Shown in pieces: positions 56,730-64,000 of a stretch of DNA of 64,000 nt. The notes beneath the pieces were generated by a model, which worked only from the letters and a program-made list of their open reading frames with translations, was not told the origin of the DNA and searched no databases. The DNA lies in the NCBI RefSeq assembly GCF_016908515.1, contig NZ_JAFBEA010000010.1:88336-152335 (forward strand), given 5' to 3'. The position numbers were made by a program, and so were the translations under genes. The DNA is from Virgibacillus halotolerans. Its GTDB lineage: Bacteria > Bacillota > Bacilli > Bacillales > Amphibacillaceae. Each line of letters opens with the position of its first letter. The first letter of the stretch is position 1.

Positions 56730-56864
56730 ATGTCCAAAAAGAAGCCTATATTATTCATCCTCATCATTATTTTCATCGCCGGTCTGGCGGATCTGAAGTA
56801 TAAAGGGTTATTCTATCGGTTATTGCCAAACACCATACAGTCATATATAAATGAAACGTTATAA
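56730..56864 (+). CDS. Small single-span membrane protein, hypothetical
   Basis: 44 residues: MSKKKPILFILIIIFIAGLA then DLKYKGLFYRLLPNTIQSYI. A positively charged start, one membrane helix, a basic/aromatic tail. GAAGGAG lies 12 bases before the ATG, a little far. The gene sits in an otherwise empty 580-base gap. No family recognised; it could be chance, but composition and the ribosome binding site favour a real small gene. Confidence 0.5.
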   Translation: MSKKKPILFILIIIFIAGLADLKYKGLFYRLLPNTIQSYINETL

Positions 56865-57177
56865 ATCATCGAATGTTATTTAACTTGTAAAGGATCGGGC
56901 GGAATGTTGCTGGTCCTTTTTTGTTTATAGACAGACTTTCGTTGATGAACATCAGGCAATTTAATTTACAACCCAATATTATTCCCCAAGATTTTTTCCA
57001 TGGAAGGAACTCCCGTGTAAAATTGTAAATGAAAATTTGGATTTTTAGATAATAGTGATACAATATTAGGAGGTATAATTGCATTAGAAATGATGTGGGA
57101 CTAAATTTTATCCTGACCTGTTAAGACATGAGCACCTGCATCCTTTCAGCAAATTTCAAAGTGTAAGGAAGGTAAAA

Positions 57178-58680
57178 ATGAGTAACAATCATACAACAGC
57201 AGACGTTATCTTAATTGGCGCTGGAATCATGAGTGCGACATTAGGATCACTATTGAAAGAATTAGCACCAGATTTGAAGATTACCATTTTTGAACAACTA
57301 GAAAAACCGGGAGAGGAAAGCTCCAACGAATGGAATAATGCAGGAACGGGGCATTCTGCACTGTGTGAGCTTAATTACACCTCCGAAAAACCGGACGGAT
57401 CCATTGATATCAGTAAGGCAATAACCATTAATGAACAGTTTCAGCTTTCCAAGCAGTTCTGGTCTTATCTTGTAAACAAGAATCTAATAAGTAATCCGCA
57501 AGACTTTATCATGCCATTGCCTCATATGAGTCTAGTACATGGGAAAGATAATGTAACATATTTAAAAAAGCGATTTGAAGCACTTTCAAATAATACGCTG
57601 TTCCAAGGGATGGAATTTTCCGATGACCCGGAAAAGCTAAAGGAATGGATCCCGCTTATCATGAAAGACCGGATATTGGATCAACCGATAGCAGCAACAA
57701 AGGTCGACAGTGGAACAGATGTCAACTTTGGATCGCTGACGCGTAAATTATTAGATCACTTAAAGAGCCAAAATGTGGATATCAAATACAATCATACGGT
57801 AGATGATATCGAACGTACGGAAGACGGTTCCTGGGAAGTGAAAGTGCGGAACTTTGAACGCGGTACGCTCGAACACCATACGGCTAAATTCGTCTTTATT
57901 GGTGCCGGTGGCGGTGCCTTGCCTTTACTGCAAAAAACGGGTATCCCTGAAAGTAAACATATTGGAGGATTCCCTGTAAGCGGACAATTCCTGGTATGTA
58001 ATAATCCTGAGATTGTAGCGCAGCACCATGCAAAAGTATACGGCAAAGCAGCAGTTGGTGCGCCACCAATGTCTGTGCCGCATCTCGACACACGATATAT
58101 CGAAAACAAAAAAACAATACTATTTGGGCCGTTTGCTGGCTTTTCGCCAAAGTTTCTAAAAACGGGTTCAAATATGGATTTGTTAGGTTCTGTAAAACCG
58201 AATAATGCTTTTACGATGTTAGCAGCAGGCGCAAAAAATTTGTCGCTAACAAAATACCTGGTTCAACAGGTGATGTTATCGAAAGAACAACGGATCGAAG
58301 CGTTAAGGGAATTCATTCCAGATGCTAAAAGTGAAGATTGGGATTCCGTGACAGCGGGACAACGTGTGCAAGTGATTAAGGACACGGATGACGGTGGAAA
58401 AGGAACGCTTCAATTTGGTACGGAGCTTGTCAGTGCCAGTGATGGTTCCGTTGCTGCGTTGCTAGGTGCTTCTCCGGGAGCTTCTACTGCCGTTCACGTG
58501 ATGCTAGATATTTTCGAAAGGTGCTTCCCTGAGCATTTAAAAGATTGGGAACCAAAAATAAAAGAGATGATTCCTTCTTATGGCAAGTCACTGGCGGAAA
58601 ACTCGGAACTTACCCAAGAAATTCAGACCGCAACAGCACAGACACTTGGGCTAAACGAAAACTTACAGACTATGGTTTAA
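57178..58680 (+). CDS. mqo: Malate:quinone oxidoreductase
   Basis: 500 residues. FAD motif [20 protein letters not shown] at 9-28, then [19 protein letters not shown], and C-terminal [16 protein letters not shown], all Mqo hallmarks. A peripheral membrane enzyme passing electrons from malate to quinone, bypassing NAD-dependent malate dehydrogenase. TAAGGAAGG site upstream. Single gene with a terminator at 58688. Confidence 0.96.
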   Translation: MSNNHTTADVILIGAGIMSATLGSLLKELAPDLKITIFEQLEKPGEESSNEWNNAGTGHSALCELNYTSEKPDGSIDISKAITINEQFQLSKQFWSYLVNKNLISNPQDFIMPLPHMSLVHGKDNVTYLKKRFEALSNNTLFQGMEFSDDPEKLKEWIPLIMKDRILDQPIAATKVDSGTDVNFGSLTRKLLDHLKSQNVDIKYNHTVDDIERTEDGSWEVKVRNFERGTLEHHTAKFVFIGAGGGALPLLQKTGIPESKHIGGFPVSGQFLVCNNPEIVAQHHAKVYGKAAVGAPPMSVPHLDTRYIENKKTILFGPFAGFSPKFLKTGSNMDLLGSVKPNNAFTMLAAGAKNLSLTKYLVQQVMLSKEQRIEALREFIPDAKSEDWDSVTAGQRVQVIKDTDDGGKGTLQFGTELVSASDGSVAALLGASPGASTAVHVMLDIFERCFPEHLKDWEPKIKEMIPSYGKSLAENSELTQEIQTATAQTLGLNENLQTMV

Positions 58681-58687
58681 AGCTAAT

Positions 58688-58723
58688 AAACAGCGGCATC
58701 TCTTTAGGGAAGCCGCTGTTTTG
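58688..58723 (+). terminator. Terminator after mqo
   Basis: AAACAGCGGC pairs with GCCGCTGTTT around a 14-base loop, then TGTG. Confidence 0.75.
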
Positions 58724-58817
58724 TGTAGGGTGAATAAATACCACGGCACGTAATGCGCTTATTTTGTAATTTTCCTATGTATCAACAATAATTTTTAAAC
58801 AATTTCCAATTTTCCTC

Positions 58818-58846
58818 TTGACATTTCAAACAAAGCCCTGTAAGTT
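58818..58846 (+). promoter_or_regulatory. Promoter of the S-box transcript
   Basis: TTGACA at 58818-58823, 17-base spacer, TAAGTT at 58841-58846 (weak -10), about 30 bases before the riboswitch. Confidence 0.5.
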
Positions 58847-58875
58847 ATTACTTAACAACTTAATAGTTTTATTTT

Positions 58876-58973
58876 CTTATCCAGAGAGGTGGAGGGACTG
58901 GCCCTTTGATACCTCGGCAACAGACTTGTAAGAGTACTGTGCCAATTCCAGAAGCGTAATGCTTGAAGATAAG
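58876..58973 (+). ncRNA. SAM-I riboswitch (S box)
   Basis: CTTATCCAGAGAGGTGGAGG, GACTGGCCCTTTGATACC, TCGGCAACAG, GTGCCAATTCCAGAAGC and GAAGATAAG in order. The first and last strands form P1, and GAGGTGG / CC-TCGGCAACAG make P2 and its pseudoknot. SAM binding is expected to switch off the downstream methyltransferase gene through the terminator at 58999. Confidence 0.95.
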
Positions 58974-58998
58974 AGGAGTGAATAACTACGACAACGTA

Positions 58999-59028
58999 CC
59001 CTCTTCTAATTCAAGAAGGGGGTTTTTT
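58999..59028 (+). terminator. Riboswitch expression-platform terminator
   Basis: CCCTCTTC pairs with GAAGGGGG (one T-G pair) followed by T6. AAGATAAGAGG of the riboswitch P1 can compete with its 5' side (CCTCTT), the usual anti-terminator arrangement. Confidence 0.88.
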
Positions 59029-59179
59029 CATATAGGAAAAACCCCCTGTAACAGCAAAATTCACTTTACGGGGATGATAGAAGGCACAAAATGACCGAAG
59101 ACTTTGATTTAATCGTGTATCGTTTTAAAAAGAGATATTATCTAAAAGATTGTTGCTGTTGAATCAGGGAAATTCTGAG

Positions 59180-59292
59180 CAGCCCGAATACACGAAGACT
59201 CCTTCGGGAACCAAGAGATAGGCAAGACCCCACAGGGCTTTGCCCGAGGAGACTTGCCACTCGCCCGAGGAAAGCGAAGTGTAGTCGGGCTG
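59180..59292. repeat. Hairpin-repeat family, copy R9, inside the riboswitch-controlled leader
   Basis: Arms CAGCCCGAATACAC (59180-59193) and GTGTAGTCGGGCTG (59279-59292) pair with one mismatch. The core GAAGACTCCTTCGGGA, GCAAGACCCCACAGGG, CCGAGGAGACTTGCC and CCCGAGGAAAGCGAA is conserved. Lies between the S-box terminator and the gene start. Confidence 0.75.
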
Positions 59293-59352
59293 CGGATCAC
59301 ATAGTAACATTCTATGTGTTTTAAAAAACTAAAATGGAGAGAAGGAATTTAT

Positions 59353-60459
59353 ATGTCAATCACATTAACGAAAGCACCATTTAAAGCAGATCATGTTGGA
59401 AGCTTGTTACGTCCGGAAAGTATCCATCAGTCGAGAAAAGATTTTGAAACAGGGAATATTTCGGCGGAAGCGCTATATGAAATTGAAACAAAAGAAATCA
59501 AGCGTATCGTGGATAAACAAATTGAAGTTGGTTTGTCAGCTGTTTCAGATGGGGAATTTAGACGGAGATTCTGGCATACTGATTTTCTGGAACATTTAAA
59601 TGGTGTGGAAGGCTATGTACCGGAAACTGGCTTTAAATTTCACGGGGAAGAAACGGAGAGATATGATGTCCGTAACACAGGTAAAATTTCATTCAACGCG
59701 GATCATCCGCACATTAAAGATTTTATTTTGTTTAATGAAATTGTTGATGGCCGTGCGGTTGCCAAACAGACGATCCCAAGCCCGAATCAGCTGTTTAATG
59801 AGGGCATTCGTGACGAGGCTATTTATTCGGATATCGAGGAATATGCAAATGATATTATTCAAACATACCGTGATGCATTACAGGCATTTTATGACGCGGG
59901 TGTACGTTACCTGCAATTTGATGATGTGTATATTGCTGGACTTTCTTCACCGGACATCCCTTTCAATGATGGGAAATACCCAAGAGAGCGTCTTATTGAA
60001 TTGGCATTGAAAGTTGTGAATGAGGTGCTGGAAGGCAAGCCAGATGATTTGTATGTCACGACACACCTTTGCCGTGGTAACTATAGATCCAACTGGGCAT
60101 TTGAAGGCAGCTATGCGCTGATTGCACCAACATTATTTGCCAAAGAAAACGTGGATGGCTTTTTCCTTGAATATGATGATGACCGTTCTGGAGACTTTAA
60201 GCCACTTGATTACATACCAAATGATGGCGCGCAGGTTGTGCTTGGTCTGTTTACATCGAAATCGGGAGAACTGGAAAATAAAGAAAATATCCAAGCACGT
60301 ATTAAAGAAGCAACCCAATATATTCCACGTGAACAAATTTGCATCAGCCCGCAATGCGGCTTTGCTTCTACACATCATGGAAATATATTGACGGAGGAAG
60401 CGCAATGGGAGAAATTAAAATATATTGTCCGCATTGCGAAGGAAGAATTGGGTTACTAA
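59353..60459 (+). CDS. MetE-like cobalamin-independent methyltransferase (YxjG/YxjH family)
   Basis: 368 residues from ATG 59353 (AGAAGGAATTT upstream). Single C-terminal-type MetE domain: FKADHVGSLLRPESIHQSRK, VSDGEFRRRFWHTDF, RYLQFDDVYIAGLS, Zn-binding His/Cys in VTTHLCRGNYRS and Cys in CISPQCGFASTHHGN. The folate-binding N-half of full MetE is absent, as in YxjG/YxjH. Methionine synthesis or salvage is supported by the S-box upstream. Methyl donor not known. Confidence 0.92.
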   Translation: MSITLTKAPFKADHVGSLLRPESIHQSRKDFETGNISAEALYEIETKEIKRIVDKQIEVGLSAVSDGEFRRRFWHTDFLEHLNGVEGYVPETGFKFHGEETERYDVRNTGKISFNADHPHIKDFILFNEIVDGRAVAKQTIPSPNQLFNEGIRDEAIYSDIEEYANDIIQTYRDALQAFYDAGVRYLQFDDVYIAGLSSPDIPFNDGKYPRERLIELALKVVNEVLEGKPDDLYVTTHLCRGNYRSNWAFEGSYALIAPTLFAKENVDGFFLEYDDDRSGDFKPLDYIPNDGAQVVLGLFTSKSGELENKENIQARIKEATQYIPREQICISPQCGFASTHHGNILTEEAQWEKLKYIVRIAKEELGY

Positions 60460-60509
60460 TCGATTTAAAATAGCGGGGTCAATAACAAGCTACGTAAGAG
60501 ATAAAAAAA

Positions 60510-60550
60510 GAAAGTCACTTTGCTATCGTTCGGATAGCGAAGTGACTTTC
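60510..60550 (-). terminator. Terminator of ahpCF (bidirectional capable)
   Basis: Eighteen-base arms 60510-60527 and 60533-60550 with one G-T pair. On the minus strand it is followed by a run of seven T (60502-60509). Lies between the convergent MetE-like and ahpF genes. Confidence 0.85.
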
Positions 60551-60568
60551 AGTATTACTATTCTATCA

Positions 60569-62107
60569 TTAATTCCGGATCAGATAATCGAATGTACCTA
60601 AGGCAGCATTCGCACCAGATCCCATGGAAATAATGATCTGTTTGTTCGGTGCATCGGTACAATCCCCTGCGGCGTACACGCCAGGAATATTTGTTGCACC
60701 ATATTTATCTACAACGATCTCGCCGAACTTATTGCGCTTAACTGCATCGCCCAGCCAGTCTGTATTTGGTACAAGACCGATTTGGACAAATACGCCTTCC
60801 AGTTCGATGTGTTGTTCTGTTTCTGTATCACGCTCAATGTAAGTAATACCGTTTACGTTGTCTGAACCGGTAATTTCCTTTGTTTGTGCATTTTTGATGA
60901 CAGTAACATTTGGCAGGCTATTTAGACGATCCTGGAGTACAGAATCAGCTTTCAATTCCGGTGCAAATTCAAGAACTGTTACATGTTTCACAATTCCTGC
61001 GAGGTCAATTGCTGCCTCGACACCGGAGTTACCTCCACCAATAACAGCTACATGTTTACCTTCAAACAATGGACCATCACAGTGTGGACAGTATGCAACG
61101 CCTTTATTTCTGAATTCATCTTCACCGGGTACGCCAATTTTGCGCCAGCGTGCACCTGTGGAAAGGATGACGGTTTTACTTTTTAGAACCGCACCATTTT
61201 CCAGTTCAATTTCAATTTGGTCTTTCTTTTCTAAACGAGTGGCACGTTGTAAATTCATCACATCAATGTCGTAATCTTTGACGTGCTCTTCAAGGCTTGA
61301 CACGAATTTAGGGCCTTCCGTGCGCTTGACACTAATAAAGTTTTCAATACCTGCTGTATCGTTGACTTGACCACCGAAACGTTCAGCAGCAATACCTGTA
61401 CGAATACCTTTACGTGCTGCGTAGATCGCGGCACTTGCTCCAGCTGGACCACCGCCAACAACAAGGACTTCGTATGGATCTTTGTCTTCAAACTCCGAAG
61501 CATCTGGTGCGTTGCCCATCTTGGCAAGAATTTCTTCCAGTGTCATACGGCCACCACCGAATGAATCGCCATTTAGGAACACAGTAGGTACCGCCATGAT
61601 GTTTTTGCTTTCCGCTTCTTCTTTAAAAGCTGCACCATCAATCATGGTATGCGTGATGCTAGGGTTTAGCACACTCATTACGTTCAATGCCTGCACAACG
61701 TCAGGACAATTTTGACAGCTTAGGCTAATGTAGGATTCAAAATGATAGGTTCCTTCAATGCCTTTAATCTGGTCAATGAACTTTTGATCAACTTTCGGTG
61801 CTCTGCCGCTCACCTGCAACAACGCTAACACTAATGAAGTAAATTCATGTCCAAGTGGGATACCGGCAAAAGTGATGCCAGTATCTTCATCGACACGATT
61901 CACACTAAAACTTGGTGTTCTTTCCAGTTGTGTGTGTTCTACTTTAATTTTTGGTGACATGGTAGCTAATTCATCCACTAGCTCCAACATGTCGCGGGAA
62001 ATATCATCAGATCCCGTACTAACTTTGAGAAGCACATTGCTCTCCAGCATTTGAAGATATTGGGCTAATTGTGCTTTTATATCTGCATCTAATAACATGG
62101 GTTGCAC
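60569..62107 (-). CDS. ahpF: Alkyl hydroperoxide reductase subunit F
   Basis: 512 residues. N-terminal double thioredoxin-like domain with CQNC (SLSCQNCPDVVQAL), FAD motif VVGGGPAGASAAIYAARKG, then NADH-binding IGGGNSGVEAAIDLA and redox CPHC (YCPHCDGPLFEG), ending YAAGDCTDAPNKQIIISMGS. It transfers electrons from NADH to AhpC. Three bases after ahpC, in one operon. Confidence 0.96.
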   Translation of the reverse strand: MQPMLLDADIKAQLAQYLQMLESNVLLKVSTGSDDISRDMLELVDELATMSPKIKVEHTQLERTPSFSVNRVDEDTGITFAGIPLGHEFTSLVLALLQVSGRAPKVDQKFIDQIKGIEGTYHFESYISLSCQNCPDVVQALNVMSVLNPSITHTMIDGAAFKEEAESKNIMAVPTVFLNGDSFGGGRMTLEEILAKMGNAPDASEFEDKDPYEVLVVGGGPAGASAAIYAARKGIRTGIAAERFGGQVNDTAGIENFISVKRTEGPKFVSSLEEHVKDYDIDVMNLQRATRLEKKDQIEIELENGAVLKSKTVILSTGARWRKIGVPGEDEFRNKGVAYCPHCDGPLFEGKHVAVIGGGNSGVEAAIDLAGIVKHVTVLEFAPELKADSVLQDRLNSLPNVTVIKNAQTKEITGSDNVNGITYIERDTETEQHIELEGVFVQIGLVPNTDWLGDAVKRNKFGEIVVDKYGATNIPGVYAAGDCTDAPNKQIIISMGSGANAALGTFDYLIRN

Positions 62108-62110
62108 TCC

Positions 62111-62680
62111 TTAAATTTTACCTACAAGATCAAGACTTGGTTTAAGTGTTTCGGAACCTTCTTCCCATTTTGCTGGGCAAACTTCGCCTGGATTTTCACG
62201 AACATATTGTGCCGCTTTAATTTTGCCAACAAGCGTGCTTGCGTCACGGCCGATGCCGTCTGCATTGATTTCAGCTGCTTGTACAACACCATCTGGGTCA
62301 ATAATGAATGTACCACGTTGTGCAAGACCAAGTTCCTCGTCCAGCACATCGAAATTGCGGGAGATTGTTTGTGAAGGGTCAGCAACCATGATATATTCGA
62401 TTTTGCTAATTGCATCCGAATGGTCATGCCATGCTTTATGAACGAAATGAGTATCTGTTGAAACAGAATAAACTTCAGCGCCAAGTTCTTTTAGTGTTGC
62501 ATATTGGTTTTGTAGGTCTTCTAGTTCTGTAGGGCAAACGAATGAAAAGTCCGCTGGGTAGAAGCAAACAATGCTCCACTTCCCTTTTAGATTTTCATCA
62601 GTAACATCGATGAATTCACCGCTGGTACTATCGTAAGCTGATGCTTTGAATGGTAGTATTTCTTTTCCAATTATAGACAT
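62111..62680 (-). CDS. ahpC: Alkyl hydroperoxide reductase subunit C (peroxiredoxin)
   Basis: 189 residues. Peroxidatic Cys49 in [17 protein letters not shown], resolving Cys in [11 protein letters not shown] near 168. A typical 2-Cys peroxiredoxin that reduces H2O2 and organic peroxides with AhpF. GGAGGAAGATT site upstream. A PerR-box-like sequence lies just downstream of its promoter. Confidence 0.97.
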   Translation of the reverse strand: MSIIGKEILPFKASAYDSTSGEFIDVTDENLKGKWSIVCFYPADFSFVCPTELEDLQNQYATLKELGAEVYSVSTDTHFVHKAWHDHSDAISKIEYIMVADPSQTISRNFDVLDEELGLAQRGTFIIDPDGVVQAAEINADGIGRDASTLVGKIKAAQYVRENPGEVCPAKWEEGSETLKPSLDLVGKI

Positions 62681-62761
62681 AAATAATCTTCCTCCTGATA
62701 CTTTTTTTGAATTATATAGTTAATTTATACTGAAAATTAATAATAATACTTCGATAGTTAA

Positions 62762-62815
62762 CTATAATAATTCTAATCCAACACTCATTATTATATATAA
62801 CGTAACATTTGTCAA
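62762..62815 (-). promoter_or_regulatory. ahpC promoter with PerR-box-like operator
   Basis: Minus strand: TTGACA (62810-62815), 17-base spacer, AATAAT (62787-62792). Just downstream, 62762-62776 reads CTATAATAATTCTAA on the plus strand, matching the PerR consensus TTATAATNATTATAA at 12 of 14 defined positions. Peroxide-inducible repression by PerR is inferred. Confidence 0.65.
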
Positions 62816-63020
62816 TTATAATAATAGGAATGATCATTATTCAGCTGGATTGTTGCTATGGAAGTTCTTTTTAGCTAAGCAATAATTGCAAAAGCGAGTA
62901 TTGAATGAATTTGAAACAAAAACTTATATTCTCAATTGATGCCAATTTTTATCGATTACACAATATTTCGCAAATGAAAAATAGTCTTGGAATAACGAAT
63001 GACGTGGGCAGGCGCATTAG

Positions 63021-63588
63021 CTCTTTTTCTTAAGAGGCAACGAAGTGAAATGTGTACCCCCTGAAGATTATTATGATAAACCATATTCGTTTTTAGATAA
63101 TCCGACTGTACTTTGAGAAGAAGTATTTTATGAGCATTATATAGAAGCGAAAATTATATCTCTGCTTTTTTGTTAATATCATCGACATCATTGGGATATA
63201 CTGGATATGAATAAATGCTATGAAATGTTTGTTTATAATTGTCGGACACAAGCGAGGAAAAAATTAGAAGATTGCATAGCTGAACTAGAAAAGACGATTT
63301 AAGTTACACGACGATAATAACTGGGATGGGGTCCTATTAAACTTTAGCACGCCTGCGGTTCAAAATTTTTTATTATAATATGCATTAGAAGGCTGTAACA
63401 AGCGTATCTTTGATTTAATTATTAAACAATATCTTTATCACTGTGATGAATATATTGATTGTTATATAGAGTATAAGGGTAGATGGAATTGGGAGTCGTT
63501 TGATCTGATGAATGAGTACGGCACACTGGATAGGTTTTTTTATCTAATACATTGTAGATGCATTCCATTGTGCAAAAACAGAACTTAA
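63021..63588 (+). pseudogene. Decayed gene of unknown family
   Basis: One frame from 63021 reads LFFLRGNEVKCVPPEDYYDK and continues through a TGA (about 63114) and a TAA (about 63174) to LEDCIAELEKTI. A frameshift near 63300 leads to KLHDDNNWDGVLLNFSTPAV, then a TAA (63376), and CDEYIDCYIEYKGRWNWESF to a stop at 63588. Composition is protein-like across the breaks, so this looks like a dead gene of about 190 codons. Family not recognised. Confidence 0.5.
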
Positions 63589-63776
63589 AAGGGTCCTGCG
63601 CTTAACAAAACCTTGCTGGCATATAGTCATAACTGTTCGCCAGTGGTTTTTAATTAGTCCTTTTAGTCCCAAGGCTCCGCTTTTATGCAAGCGAAATTTG
63701 TAACGTTGTAACAGAATTAATTTAACCATTATAGTAGAAGGTATCCGTCAAACCCAATTTCTTATTAAAAAACTTG

Positions 63777-63805
63777 TTGACTTTCACCGATAAAAGATAT
63801 ATAGT
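63777..63805 (+). promoter_or_regulatory. rRNA operon promoter P1
   Basis: TTGACT at 63777-63782, 17-base spacer, TATAGT at 63800-63805. An A/T-rich UP-like stretch lies upstream. Confidence 0.75.
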
Positions 63806-63850
63806 GAACTTCTGCCGCAAAAAGCGTCTTTGAAAATATGAAAATAGTTA

Positions 63851-63879
63851 TTGACAAGAACGCAATGGCATGATATTAT
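63851..63879 (+). promoter_or_regulatory. rRNA operon promoter P2
   Basis: TTGACA at 63851-63856, 17-base spacer, TATTAT at 63874-63879, 74 bases after P1: the tandem promoter pattern of Bacillus rrn operons. Confidence 0.82.
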
Positions 63880-63885
63880 TTAAAA

Positions 63886-64000
63886 GTTGCTGAAAAAACG
63901 CAGCACAAAACATTTGCTCCTTGAAAACTGAACAAAACAACCAGTATGTCAAGAAAAACAGAGACTGTTTTTCGAACATCTAAAGGCTTGCCTTTAGATG
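63886..64000 (+). ncRNA. rRNA operon leader (upstream of 16S rRNA, cut by window)
   Basis: TGCTCCTTGAAAACTGAACA at about 63915-63934 matches the boxA-containing leader before Bacillus 16S genes. Two hairpins follow: AAAAACAG-AGA-CTGTTTTT (63954-63972) and CATCTAAAGG-CTTG-CCTTTAGATG (63977-64000). The 16S gene itself is not in the window. Confidence 0.8.

Noticed and set aside
60324..60339. Possible third parS (TATTCCACGTGAACAA)
   Set aside because: Several mismatches from TGTTNCACGTGAAACA in the symmetric positions and it lies in conserved codons of the methyltransferase.
63544..63729. 61-codon minus-strand ORF with a transposase-like feel (LIKNHWRTVMTICQQGF)
   Set aside because: Too short, overlaps the end of the decayed plus-strand gene, no inverted repeats or clear family match.

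Overview
The window is the replication-origin region of a low-GC Gram-positive chromosome. Gene content and protein sequences point to a spore-forming, probably halotolerant member of the Bacillaceae, close to Oceanobacillus, Virgibacillus or Lentibacillus. Evidence: the order dnaN-dnaA-oriC-rpmH-rnpA-yidC-jag-mnmE-mnmG-rsmG-noc-parA-parB, the Spo0E-like and YyaC sporulation proteins, the walRKHIJ-htrA cluster, and an S-box (SAM-I) riboswitch. The genus is an inference from sequence character, not from a search.

Layout. 1-2200 (minus): 5' part of dnaN, then dnaA, separated by an unwinding element with DnaA boxes and DnaA-trios; a second DnaA-box cluster lies at 2338-2676. 2841-12827 (plus): rpmH, rnpA, yidC, jag, mnmE, mnmG, rsmG, noc, parA, parB, with one perfect parS site before noc and one inside the next gene. 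13322-19543: cysteine-desulfurase-like enzyme, DUF554 protein, YyaC (minus), YkvI-like carrier, MscS channel, DUF951 protein, ychF. 19686-20788: rpsF-ssb-rpsR. 21298-22580 (minus): orphan modA and a DUF1189-like membrane protein. 22873-27836: yybS, gdpP, rplI, dnaC helicase. 28394-35327: walR-walK-walH-walI-walJ and htrA. 35577-46514: mixed genes (DoxX, ABC exporter, zinc-ribbon protein, PhhB, MerR pair, acetyltransferase, PBP4-type Dac, cardiolipin synthase, Spo0E-like protein, a divergent HprK paralogue) ending in rlmH.

46515-49750 looks like an insertion directly after rlmH. It carries an excisionase-type HTH protein, a DnaD-domain initiator, a G39P-like helicase loader and a second DnaB helicase, i.e. 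a phage-type replication module with no structural genes, preceded by a G-poor, C-rich tract and followed by a perfect 30-bp palindrome. Then come an MFS pump, a YhgE-like protein with an MMPL transporter divergent from a TetR regulator, a DUF1456 protein, mqo, an S-box-controlled MetE-like methyltransferase, ahpC-ahpF with a PerR-box-like site, a decayed gene, and tandem promoters plus leader of an rRNA operon whose 16S gene lies beyond the window.

The space between genes is rich in one family of long hairpin repeats whose outer arms differ between copies but still pair. One copy is split by a 222-bp element with 17-bp terminal inverted repeats and a 9-bp target duplication. DnaA-box pairs also recur away from oriC, and Noc-type sites occur at 22747 and 39733.
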